Shown: in pieces, positions 49,501 through 58,400 of the stretch
Layout of the letters: each line of letters begins with the position of its first letter
Numbering within the stretch: the first letter of the stretch is position 1
Assembly (NCBI GenBank): GCA_037903475.1
Contig: JBAJFG010000615.1
Location: 2,318,501 to 2,382,500 of the forward strand
Direction: 5' to 3'
DNA length: 64,000 bases
DNA from: Ancylostoma caninum
Lineage: Eukaryota > Nematoda > Chromadorea > Rhabditida > Ancylostomatidae
Position numbers and translations under genes: made by a program
The notes under the pieces: model-generated
What the model was told of the DNA's origin: nothing
Database searches by the model: none
What the model saw: only the letters and a program-made list of their open reading frames with translations

Positions 49501-52500
49501 ATCATTCGTTTTGGAATGATGTTATTATGGAAAATGGATTTCATGCCGTCTTGGTTCTTCATTGGCAATGCGTGGAATTAAGGAGAAATGGACTCTTCCA
49601 GAAGTTGTGTCTATATTTTTGTAGAAAAAGAGAAGCGCCTTTGAGTGGTCGTTTCAATTTTGTCAATAATGGAAATTTGATAAAAAGCAAACAATGCAAA
49701 AAAAAACTTAGTATCTTTTTTGACGACCTAATAAGTTGCTACATAATTTGAAGTGAATCTTACCAGGCAGTCGCCCAGCTTTCAGTTACCGGCTCCAAAT
49801 GGGCTCTGATTTATTCACGGCCACCTTCACCATGCCTCACTTAATCGTGTAGTTTTCACATTGCTCACCGTGATGTTTTCAGATTACGCTAAGGATGGTC
49901 GCTTGATGATATCAACAGCATGTTCTCCAATTGTGTTTCCAAGTACTCCTTCAAGCGAGTCTAAGGTACTGATCGGGTTCTGCTACGTGTTTGGTAAAGA
50001 CAGCTTCGGAATGTTCCATCGATAGTAAGTAGTTGCGTGGCACTTTAGGAATATCAGCAAGCTCATGGATCAGCTGTTGTCGGAGAAACGATAGTAGTCA
50101 CTATGGCTCCAGTGTTATCTTCACCAACGAATGAAGCATCCACAGTTTGCCTTCCAACAGATCTTAACAAAACACCTCCTCGTTCAACACTAACGCCGTC
50201 GACACCTCATTCTAGCGGTTTTCATTCAATTGCTCAACCTCTATCACGGCTTTCCGCTGACGCTTCTAGGAGCATCACTTATACGAGGTTCGCTTTGTTT
50301 TCGCAGGATTGATGTAGAGTTATTCGGTTTTTTAATGCTCATTATTTGCTTACTGGAGTAGGTCTTCAGTTGGCTCTTTTCCCTTATAGATATTCATTAC
50401 TCACCCAACTAGATGGCATGCCCTGCTTTGCTCGGTTGTTTTAGTACCCTTGGCAAATTAGCACTGATGACGACAATTGCTCCAGTTATTTCGAAGATCT
50501 CTAACTCTGGGCTATAAGACCCCGAAACACTTCGCCGTAGCTTTCATTCATGTTGAAATTATAGGATTTCAAAAAGTGTAAACCTTATTTTGGGACACCC
50601 TTTAGATACTCTCTTAAGGTTGTGTGTGCATTTTTTATTCTCTGTTGCGAAGTGTATACAACAAAACGACGTGACATTTTCAGTACAGCATTGCATTTGA
50701 CTGTGGGCACCTGTGATCCTCACAGTCCCATTGAGGACCATTCGAAATGCATTCTTCCTGTTCGTGGTTCTTCTGCTGGTACAACCCAGGAAGAGGGAAC
50801 TTTCGCTGATGCTAACTTCCACATTACAAAAGTATGGTGTATTTTCCTACTTTTTTTTTGCCTTTTTTTAAATTCATAATATCATGGGTTTTCTTAATCT
50901 TATTTCTGATTGCGATTGTTTGAAACGCTTTTACTCCGCTTCTTATGCGTCAAGTATATGCGAGGTTCTCATGATTGTGGTGTCACCAGTGCTCTTTCTT
51001 CTTTTTAAAAGTCTTTATATTCACTGTTGTATGAAGGGCGTATTCCAGTACAGTGATGATGTGCAGATTTCCACTCAGAGCCTTCAGTGAGAATCGCGCC
51101 CCAACTGAATGCTGTGGTGTGACCAGAGAGGCCAATGAGCTAAATTATTAAACAACATCGTGCGAAAGGCCATCGAATATGTTCCGAGCGTTGAGCAACA
51201 ACCACTTTTCTATGGTAGTATCACTGGTTAGCTGTGCATACTTTTCCGCAGAATGTGGAATAACTGAATGGTTCGACCTCGGTTTTGGGTGGTGTTCATG
51301 GATGTGCGTATTTACGATTCACGATCTACGAATTACGACTTACGTAAATTTCTAATGTTACTATTTCCCCTCTAAAGGAAGTCCCTCTTTCCTCGCACTG
51401 CAGGCAAAACTAATCTTTTTCGGGAGTGCTGGGTGACATTCGCGAGTAAGCTTGACTGGTAATGAAGTCAGGAAAACTATTTTGCTCGTATCCTACTAAA
51501 TTGTATTCATTTCAACTTTGTGCGATAATTAGCATAAAATAGATCGTCATGTTGACTAAGAAGCTTTTTTGAAGCTGTACCTAGAACTCTTCACAATGAC
51601 ATCGTAATAAATGTGTACTTATCGCTTTTCTTGAAGGGTGGGTGTGCAGGAATGGAGAAACAACGACTGTTATCATCAAGACTTTCATCGAAACCGTTCT
51701 CCTCACATTCAGCTTTGTCACGATTAGTAAGTACTGTACTTAGACTCTTTTTACTTAATGTTTGTCTCTCTGATGATATTGACCGAATAGCAGCGAATTT
51801 CAAGCTTTTGTGACAGCATCTTTGAATGGCGATGCTCCCAACCGCTCATTCTCGAATCTATCTCAGACTTCGTCGGAGTATTCCCCCTCAAATGATGGAT
51901 CGAATGTTGGTTTGGCTAGTGATGACGACATGTTTGCTGCTTCGAAGGAGATGAAGGCCGTTATACTAAATGCAACATCTGAAGCGGACATTGTGAGTTG
52001 TTCTGCCTCTCGGTTTTTTATTCGGTGCACATCTTTGTTTTTAATATACTTTTTTTCTCTTTCGAAACCTTTTTCACATTCATTCAATTAGTATCGCATA
52101 CCGATGTATGGCAGCCACTTTGTTATTGGGCCTGAAGACCGGTCCATTGCAGACGTTTAGATTGTGCGTTTCAAAGCTTTCCTCCACGCATTCAAACGTA
52201 CCTGGCTTCGTTCAGGGAGTGTTACATATTCCTCTTAGCTATTTCTCACTGATGCGGACAATTACTAAAACCGATGGATTAAATCAAAATGCTTGACACA
52301 CCTGTAAATTTCATGCTGAGGAACCTTCGTGACTCTTTTTCCCGAGCCGTGATAAGTGAAAAAGTCAATAGAGTCGTTAAATTGGTGACTTTATGCGAAA
52401 TGTTTCCCATATTTGGCCTACAATGTTTTCTAGAAGCCCTTTACTCATTTCCTCACCCTCTACATCAGTAAATCGGTATACTTGCACAAAATGCTTGTAA

Positions 52501-54300
52501 TATTCGTGTTTACAAATCCTCACTCACCCCCTGGGAAAAAGTAGAGGAAATCAGTATAATCAGGAGAAATCTTCATGCAAACTGTTTGTCACTCTAGTAG
52601 CAAGATGCGCGAGGCCGCGTATCTTTTGCTGTGATTTTCCATACTGAAGTATCCTACATTTGTTAATTGAAAATTAGGGTGGTTAATTAGGAACGCGTTT
52701 TTCTATGGAATAAAATATTTTCTAGAAACAAAGCCGAAACGCCTCAGTGCAAATCTAATTGCTGAACCTTCGACATCTTCAACACAGATAGTGACTGCTC
52801 TCCTGCGGGATAGCGGCGTAGCCTGAAATAGCTGCTCACCTAAATTTTGGTATCGTCACGGTTTTGGAATTTGTCACTACCATGCAAAGCTGGGCCGACG
52901 GAAGCAAGTGCTCGCCTAGTAGCACAAAGCCTGTACTATTTGCCGACACAAGCGCGAATTCTGACACCAGAAACGAAGAGCAGGGGAGTACAAGAATTGT
53001 TTCACGGTCATAATTTTGGTTCAGTTACCAAGGCAATTTTTGAGTAGCCGATTGTCGCATGAATTTAGTCAGATAAGGCAGCAAAAATTCTCTTAATTCT
53101 TTATATGACGGTAGTGCTGAGCTGCAGTTTTAAGTCCTTTAATGAGATAAACCACAGGGAATGGAAACTTGAAAATTTCGGTCGGTCTTGTTGCAAATTT
53201 CTTTGAAAATAAGGAATGAAGTAAAACTTGATAATCTGTATATCAAAAAAATTCTCCATGAAAGGCTTATTCAGTTATTATCGGACGCTTGTCAAGAGGT
53301 GTTTGGTAACACATTCATAAAGAGGTCGAAACTGCAGCGCGCATTCCCAATTCACCACCCTAATATTTTGATTGCTCACTATATGTACACCTGGCGATAA
53401 TCAACACCACTTATCCGGATCAGAGAAGTGTTAACTATCTTGGCACTGATTTGCGACTCTTTGGCTCCACTGCTGACTGGTTCCGTTCTCTGCCTCATAA
53501 TCCGCTGATCCATTCACACCGGAATGGTGATCCTGCCGGAAGCTTATTAAAAAGCCACTGTCTGTTCTGAAGTGGGCGTAGGTGGAAGTGCGTTTTTGCG
53601 GGCCTGAGGTGCGCTCAGCGCGAGCGCACCAGTCGCGCTGAAATCGCCAATCAGAGTTTCCAACCTATTTGATCTCAGCTGTCAAGAAAACTATCAGGAA
53701 AACCCTAAGCAACAATACCAGCGCGAGTGGCACGGTGACAGGCTTCCCGAGTGCTCGAAAAACGCTTTTCAATTGATGCTTACTGTACATACCTAAATTA
53801 ATAGCCGTTGTTGAGTGAAGATTTTCAATTGAAGCAAAACTTATGTAGCCACCACATATCTCGGTTATTTCATCAGTTCTTGCGATTTTTCTCTCAGAAT
53901 GTGCATATGGATCGTCGACTTCGATTTCGTCCATCAGTCGCTCTGATTGAAAAGCAGGGTATAGTGCGTGAGAGGGTAAATCAGTTCAGGCGGTTAGGAA
54001 ATTTTGTGCCCATGGAAACGATAAGCGGCAGGGTTAGTGCATTTAGTGCAGTTGTTGCATTGACTTTTGAGTTTTGAGTTTGATTTCATACTATCATGTT
54101 AATCTGTTTTCCAGAGCTCTGGCTTGTCCTCCCGCTCCTCGATTGATGCTGGATCCTTGACTGGTGACGATGATTTTATAAAACCTAGCGCACCTCCAGT
54201 TACCCACTCCCTCAATATGGGCGGAACGCGACGAAATTCGGCTACACCTATTACTTCCTCTGTATCGCAGCTTTCTTCCACACATCCTCCCCCGATTTAG
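35842..54300 (+). CDS. RhoGAP protein, ARHGAP11 / RGA-3/4-like
   Basis: Stimulates GTP hydrolysis by Rho-family GTPases; relatives act on RhoA during cytokinesis and cortical contraction. Exons: 35842-35930, 39179-39281, 39348-39509, 39571-39609, 39658-39696, 39757-39882, 40213-40364, 40421-40514, 40614-40721, 40792-40941, 41164-41289, 42084-42209, 43869-43990, 44171-44258, 44491-44616, 44682-44799, 49883-49965, 50049-50287, 50684-50831, 51637-51730, about 51805-51992, 52734-52817, 53898-54032, 54115-54300 (TAG). Up to 50831 all phases fit (746 codons). GAP domain: QVPKFLVNAFDFI, GLFRREG (arginine finger), VHDVCTMVKRFFRDLKEPLL, LGTLGYLMRQLHR, HNLATVFAPTLF, VQLLIEHANWIGLHP. A long basic, Ser-rich tail (GKKRRESPP; RPSVALIEKQGIVRERVNQF) resembles ARHGAP11A in layout. 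The 5' end is unresolved; joins at 51730 and 52734 are by eye. Confidence 0.9.
36131..36283. mobile_element. palindromic MITE, relative of 13581-13776
   Basis: A near-perfect hairpin of about 150 bp: GGAAACTCAAATGTACGCAG at the left and the complement of GGAGAACTCCAAATGTACGC at the right. It lies in the 3.2 kb RhoGAP intron and is followed directly by a (TA)n tract. Confidence 0.82.
36284..36350. repeat. (TA)n tract
   Basis: About 33 TA repeats between the palindromic MITE and the Helitron-like element. A second (TA)n of about 20 repeats follows the hAT-MITE at 37471-37511; both were probably one tract split by insertions. Confidence 0.93.
36351..37186 (-). mobile_element. non-autonomous Helitron-like element A
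   Basis: Read on the minus strand it starts TCTGTATATATAAAAGTC and ends ACCCGAGCAAAGCCGGGT (a hairpin stem), about 7 bases, then CTAG, followed by T. A 5' TC, a 3' hairpin just before CTRR and insertion between A and T without duplication define Helitrons. No Rep/helicase is encoded. The interior holds four ~116-bp satellite units. The same ends occur at 57198-58546. Confidence 0.75.
36567..37030. repeat. ~116-bp satellite, four units, inside Helitron-like A
   Basis: Units begin near 36567, 36681, 36798 and 36914, keyed by AAATGGTTGTCATATTCGTG and TTCAGCGTATTGAG. Each ends in an AATAAAATCGATAAATCGAT-type A/T stretch. Confidence 0.88.
37196..37470 (+). mobile_element. hAT-MITE inserted in (TA)n
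   Basis: Full copy with CAGTGGCGGACGCAG / CTGCGTCCGCCACTG ends. ATATATAT on both sides is compatible with an 8-bp duplication inside the TA tract. Interior as in the 3614 copy. Confidence 0.9.
37690..38180. repeat. ~118-124-bp tandem repeat, about four units
   Basis: Units keyed by TTGATTTTATTGATTATTCG start near 37804, 37928, 38046 and 38164. They also share GCCACTNTGCACGCCATGGT and CAGGGGGTTTT wording. The unit length and the A/T-rich ATTGATTTTATTGATT part resemble the Helitron-borne satellite. Confidence 0.8.
38181..39178. other. rest of RhoGAP intron 1, nothing assigned
   Basis: Contains a fortuitous AATAAATAAATGAATAAATAAA run near 38850. No exon or mobile element was recognised. Confidence 0.4.
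41640..42010 (+). repeat. GCTGAACA-type repeat in a RhoGAP intron
   Basis: TTGAAGTGCTAAACACAGGA and GAGGTGCTGAACATATGCAA units with the CCCCATTTCTGCAAGGTTGC wording match the repeat at 5855-6680. Confidence 0.7.
42540..43720. repeat. old GC-rich repeat in a RhoGAP intron, shared with 61400-62290
   Basis: TTGGATTTGCCTGACAGGAT, GTAGATTCCACTGCGTAACA-type wording and GAAGAATCGCGTCATTTGAC near 42590-42920 recur in diverged form at 61440-61540 and 62050-62080 (CTGGATCTGCCTAACGGAGC, GAAGAATCGCGCCATACGAC). Between 43510 and 43720 there is a CpG-rich block without a frame of interest. Confidence 0.55.
44800..45872. other. start of the 5.1 kb RhoGAP intron, no gene
   Basis: GC-rich sequence near 44830-45110 shares GTGCGAGAGAGGTGCGA and an ATCCGAGCGNNC string with the centre of the foldback at 11455-11687. 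The portion from about 45440 on could belong to the LTR that begins at 46064 on the minus strand. Confidence 0.4.
45440..46064 (-). repeat. probable 3' LTR of a retrotransposon (far edge uncertain)
   Basis: On the minus strand the sequence from 46064 starts TGTAAGGG immediately after a polypurine tract, the expected start of a 3' LTR. It contains ATATAAGCGCGCACC, a TATA-like promoter element present twice because of the 69-bp duplication. The 5' LTR was not found, so the far boundary is only approximate. Confidence 0.45.
45873..46010. repeat. 69-bp tandem duplication
   Basis: Two copies (45873-45941, 45942-46010) of a unit starting GGTGCGCGCTTATATGGTAC and ending GCAACATCCTA, with a single visible difference (CACACC versus CACGCC). 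On the minus strand each copy holds one TATAAG box, so the LTR promoter core is doubled. Confidence 0.93.
46065..46075 (-). promoter_or_regulatory. polypurine tract of the LTR element
   Basis: On the minus strand GAAGGGGGAGG abuts TGTAAGGG. Such a tract primes plus-strand DNA synthesis directly upstream of a 3' LTR, and its place downstream of the RT and helicase segments fits a retrotransposon 3' end. Confidence 0.6.
46188..46985 (-). CDS. C-terminal half of a UPF1-type SF1 helicase, transposon-linked
   Basis: An intact ORF of 265 residues. Visible SF1 motifs in order: ARHIYIGDVHQLEPHV (motif III), TTFRAHPGLNDLPNSLFYEG (the YRMHP-like segment), IAIITFYKEQ (motif IV), TVDSVQGREKDIVIL (motif V) and RMNVAITRCRHGQFVLGN (motif VI). 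The Walker A and DEAS/DEAG (motif II) halves are missing, so it cannot be a complete ATPase. It follows an RT fragment with no gap and precedes a polypurine tract. It lies on the minus strand inside a RhoGAP intron. UPF1-like helicases act on RNA in decay and silencing; here it is either cargo captured by a retroelement or a chance join of two decayed pieces. Confidence 0.8.
   Translation of the reverse strand: MSAPLRMLLALATRFRTARHIYIGDVHQLEPHVRIPRASNAAKFGGKGVMEILVAKGVPVAPLRTTFRAHPGLNDLPNSLFYEGTLVSGTPAADRRLLLDRFSLPNPSVPLLFIDVPGTSVRAENGSHSNAAEANTCRELVTALLSKNIPPESIAIITFYKEQFRVMERFAGQHQIDLHTVDSVQGREKDIVILLTTRTSIQVDRAEFLDDPLRMNVAITRCRHGQFVLGNATALSPLQNWGRLIQWATALNTVVSTTTLPDILE
46975..47440 (-). 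pseudogene. Ty3/gypsy-like reverse transcriptase fragment
   Basis: Main frame: YQFVYLPFGLRNAGAYFSRA (fingers/palm, motif B area), YLDDIIIFDKDFDSHL (catalytic YLDD), then SPAERNVRAIKDAPRP at the thumb edge. Slightly upstream in another frame SGYMQLLLSPESQ continues the fold, so there is at least one frameshift. Protease, RNase H and integrase are not seen. The thumb end overlaps the helicase start in a different frame. The order of motifs and the YLDD box place it among LTR-element RTs. Confidence 0.75.
47441..49882. other. rest of the 5.1 kb RhoGAP intron, nothing assigned
   Basis: Sequence between the RT fragment and the exon at 49883. No second LTR was found and no exons were recognised; only shadow ORFs. 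Confidence 0.4.
50408..50560 (-). mobile_element. Helitron-like 3' end fragment
   Basis: Plus-strand CTAGATGGCATGCCCTGCTT followed by TGCTCGGTTGTTTTAGTACC matches the terminal part of the elements at 36351 and 58546 (reverse complement of a hairpin plus CTAG end). The 5' part is absent. Confidence 0.6.
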
Positions 54301-55135
54301 ACCGCCTGGTGATAATTGCGCTTGTGACCAGACCCTCATTGTACATGCTTTGCCTATCCTTAGAAAATTATCGAATTATGCTGCACTTTTGTTGTATTTT
54401 GTATTGGGTCTCTGATAGCTTTACGAGTTAAATGTAGGTCTTTGAATGACTCCCTATGCATTGTTTTAGTCAATTTTTTCTGCCTTGCTAAACTTACATT
54501 ATTATCAGGGGCTAGACCTTCATATGGTGGGCACCACAGGACGAATGCATCTGTAACAAGAAACTCCTCAGCAGCTATATTTGTGTTATTTGTATATTAA
54601 AGTTAAATACGCTACTATATCTCCATGAATATTATAGACAATGAACAGAAGGAACTCTTTGGAACCGCCCTGGCAAATTTCATACATTCTGATGCACTCA
54701 CTGTTGCTGAGGCTTCGCATCATGACCGATACTAAAATTATTCCTTGCATCTTTTGCCTTGCTTTATAGCTAATTTTGTCTGTTTAGTGCAAAAGTGGTT
54801 TGACTGCTTTGAACATACTCTAATAACAAAATCACTTCTGTTATGTCATGTTGTGGTCCTATTATGCTTGTATGATGGTTCGTTGCAGATGTCGCTAAGG
54901 TTATGCGTGCCATTTTGTTAGGTGTTAGTATAGTTAGTGTGTGTAGTGGACGGGTTCTTCGTACGCTCCATTGCTATAGTTGCCATTCATTCACAATCAT
55001 GTATCTTGTACAGCTGCTTTTTGTCGCTCATTTTGTTTGTCAAGGATATTTTTGCCTTCCAACCGGCCTATCTCTTCCGTTCAATATTATAGCTGCTGTT
55101 AAAAGTGACTGTTCAATTTGTTGAATTGATAGAGA

Positions 55136-55141
55136 AATAAA
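55136..55141 (+). terminator. AATAAA poly(A) signal after RhoGAP
   Basis: A canonical hexamer 836 nt after the RhoGAP stop and about 45 nt before the next acceptor-like AG (55186-55187), a layout seen in nematode operons. Confidence 0.5.
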
Positions 55142-55208
55142 TTTGCACAACCCTTCCTTAGCAGTTTTAAGTAAAAATATTAATTAGTTGGAATTACAAA
55201 GAGATGCT

Positions 55209-55457
55209 ATGCAAGAAGCCCTATCACGCGTGCAATCCTCGATTACCTCCCTCGGAGTGCGCGCAACCAGGCCAGCAATCGTCGTTTCGTTTCCATGGCT
55301 CCGTCCCTCAGTCATATTGCACACTACGAGTTTACGTCTGAATAGACTCAATTCTATCACCTCTATCGGAAATTTTCTTGTATCTTTGGCTGTAATTACA
55401 TATACAGTTTTCTTTGTCGTGATTTATTCCATAAGATTTCTTTCTAACAATAAGTAA
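55209..55457 (+). CDS. small single-TM membrane protein (hypothetical)
   Basis: 82 residues from the first in-frame ATG after the acceptor-like TTAATTAG at 55187. The N-terminal half is amphipathic (MQEALSRVQSSITSLGV); the C-terminus has one hydrophobic helix (FLVSLAVITYTVFFVVIYSI) followed by RFLSNNK, the topology of a tail-anchored protein. The frame is open back to the acceptor (LELQRD before the ATG), so it could instead be the last exon of an upstream gene. The stop is 9 nt before the CFAP36-like ATG. No family is recognised. Confidence 0.4.
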   Translation: MQEALSRVQSSITSLGVRATRPAIVVSFPWLRPSVILHTTSLRLNRLNSITSIGNFLVSLAVITYTVFFVVIYSIRFLSNNK

Positions 55458-55466
55458 AGTTGAAGA

Positions 55467-58400
55467 ATGCTTCGCCGTCTGTCACGAAAAGGCTCGTCGG
55501 ATACGAAAAATGTGCTTGGAAAATTTCTCGACTTCATCGAATCTCCTATTTGGGCGTTGCCGGTTGCAACTTTCATTGAACATCGTTCAGTAGGTGAGGA
55601 TTAGGTTTGTTGGTGTTAGTGCAAGCCAGTTCGGTAGGTCACCCAAGTTGAGGCCCCTGCCTGGAATTTCGTTCCCCCATCCTTAATCCATTGGCGACCG
55701 CGACATTTTTGTATGTCTGGCGTGTGGTACTACAACTCTTTTCAGTATAGCGCCACCGCATTCTTTCACGTAGTTACTGTTAGGGTCAGAGTCAAGCGGG
55801 GTGTTGGTAAAAAATTGACCCCGAGGGGGCACCCCTCGTGGAGGGGAAAAAGCGATCCCCCAGAACATTTAATTACTTTCTACGTGTCCAATTGTTGTGA
55901 TTTACCAATTTTTAAAGTGTGTAGAAGATGCTTTTCGGACTCAATCGGTTTTTTAAATTAATTTTCCAAATTTTACTTTTGAATTTTCAATTTTAAATTT
56001 CAAGTTCTACTGATTAAACAATGAGTCAGTTGTCACACATGTGCCTCTCGCACACTCACTCCCACACGCACTCAATGTGAGCAATTGGAGTGACGAAGAA
56101 GTCGTATTCGTGCTCAATTAGGTCCAGGGTTTCCGTGCCGGAGCATAATTTTTGCAAAATTAGAAAATACATGTGGAGCAGAATGCCAAATATCCATGTG
56201 TACCAGTGGCTTACGCAGAAAGTGGGCGAGAGGGGGGAGGGGCGTGGGAAAAAAGTGGGGTCTCCGCCGTTTTGGGGACCCAGACGGAAAATAAAATTAA
56301 TAAAAATTTCAATTATAATAATAAATAATTAATGAAAATTATATTAAAAATAATATTAAAAATAAACAAATAAAAATAAACTAATGAAGATTCTTATATG
56401 TATATGGGTAGGGGGGCGCCCTCTGCGTCCGCCCCTGATGTGTACTAATCCGAAACCGTTATGATACCGTCGCCTAAGACTACCCAGAGGTGTGGAGAGC
56501 CATTGTTTGTTTTGTTTTTTTTTTCCTTGCTCACATATGTGCATCCCATCCATAACCTTATTTCTGCTGTTAGATGAAAAAAAAATGTACACTGCGGAGT
56601 TTAACGCGTGAAGAGAAACGTTCACTTTACATCAACAGTAGAGCACGCTTGTACGTTGAATAATTCGGTAAGTATCGAGCCCAATTCACAATTTAATAGT
56701 CTTTTTGGAACCTTGCTTCGTTGCCAGAACAATATGTGCCACAAGTGTCCCGTTATCTTACAGCTCCTCTTCTAATCCACAGGTTTCACAAGTGAAATTC
56801 ATGCACCTGAAGGCTAACCGCGTGTAGCCAATCATGTTCCAATATCTCCAAAAAAAACCTCAGTTCGGCAAATTACGACATTCGTTGCATGTCCATTAGC
56901 TGCATCCATTATCTCATGAGTTGTTCATTTATCACGTCTGATTAACAGCAAATGTACAGGATGGGCCATATATGCGGTAGCGAGACCTGTTTTGCTTCAA
57001 AAGCAGCATGTTCTGCCTCGAAGTCGTGTTTAATTCGGTGGTCGTCTCTGAACGTTTTACCAGGACAGTGGTCAGGGTATCAAGATTCGTCTGGTTCTGA
57101 ACTGGGGAAACAATAAATTTTGGGGCCAACTGGTTTTGTCGAGCGGCCACTCAGTTGCATCGAGCTCAGCCAAATGTGTTACTAGGTTTTCACTATATCT
57201 GTATATATAAAGTAGAATGTCTGTGCGTGTGTGTATGTATGTATGTACAGTGGACGGCAATGGCGGTGGCCCACCTGCGGCCTGAAGAAGGACGCAGCGC
57301 GACCGCGCCGCGCGTGCTGGGATCGGTGTCGTCGCCGCCGGAATGCTATTTCTAGGGTGTTTTCCTGCTGATTTGTTTGAATATCCTTAAAATCGGGTAG
57401 AAACGCTGCTAGAAAGTCATAACAGCAGCAGAATACATAGGTTACAGCGCACTCGGCGCGGTTGCGCGACGTCCTTCTCGAGGCCGCAGATGGGCCAACG
57501 CCATTGACGTCCGCTGTATGTATGCATGTTCCTTATAGAAATTGCGGAGGGTTAACCGATCGGGACCAAACTTTGCGAACATACCCCGCAAAGGCTGGCG
57601 GAGGTTTTAGGCTACTTTCCTCCAGCAAATATCGATTGGTTTATCGATTATATCGATTTTATTGATTTTTCGCTATCTTTGCTTAAGGGTACGTGGGGAC
57701 AAGTGCACTGGGGTATCTCAATACGCTGAACACGAATATGACAACCGTTCTGCACGAAAATATCATTTTATTTATTGATTTTATTGATATATTGCTATTT
57801 TTCCCCAGGGGTCGATGAGGGTATGCCTGCTGGGGTTCCTTAATGCCCAGAACACGAATATGATAATCGTTGTGCACGAAAATATCGATTTATCGATTTC
57901 ATTGATTCATTGCTATTCTTGCCCATGGGGCGATAGACACATGTCTACTGAGGTTCGTCAATACGCTGAACACGAATATGACAAGCATTCTGCACGAATT
58001 ATCGATTTATCGAATTTATCGATTTATTCAATTCATTTGGAGACAGGCAAGGACATTTTTGCTGTGATTTTCCAGTGCGCAGAACATGAATATGTTGACT
58101 GTTTCGCACGAAATATCAATTTATGGATTTTATAGATTTTTTGCTGTTTTCGAACATGGTTCGGTGGTGACATGTCTACAGGGATTTTTCAATATGCTGA
58201 ACACAATACGACAATTGTTTTGCACGAAAATATCGATTCGCTAATGTCTTCCGTTCTTTTCCTGCTTCTGAAAAGGATCAAAATGTGCTTACTGGACCAA
58301 TCGAACACGCTAAACACCTATTTACGAATATGGCAACTGCTTTCCACGAATGTGTCATCGAAATAACTTTACTGGCGTTTCGCTTACGGGGTTACTTGAG

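Noticed and set aside
52092..52157. Possible alternative RhoGAP last exon (YRIPMYGSHFVIGPED then stop)
   Set aside because: Phase-compatible, but the chain through 52734, 53898 and 54115 gives a longer Ser-rich tail with clear exons; kept only as a possible alternative end.
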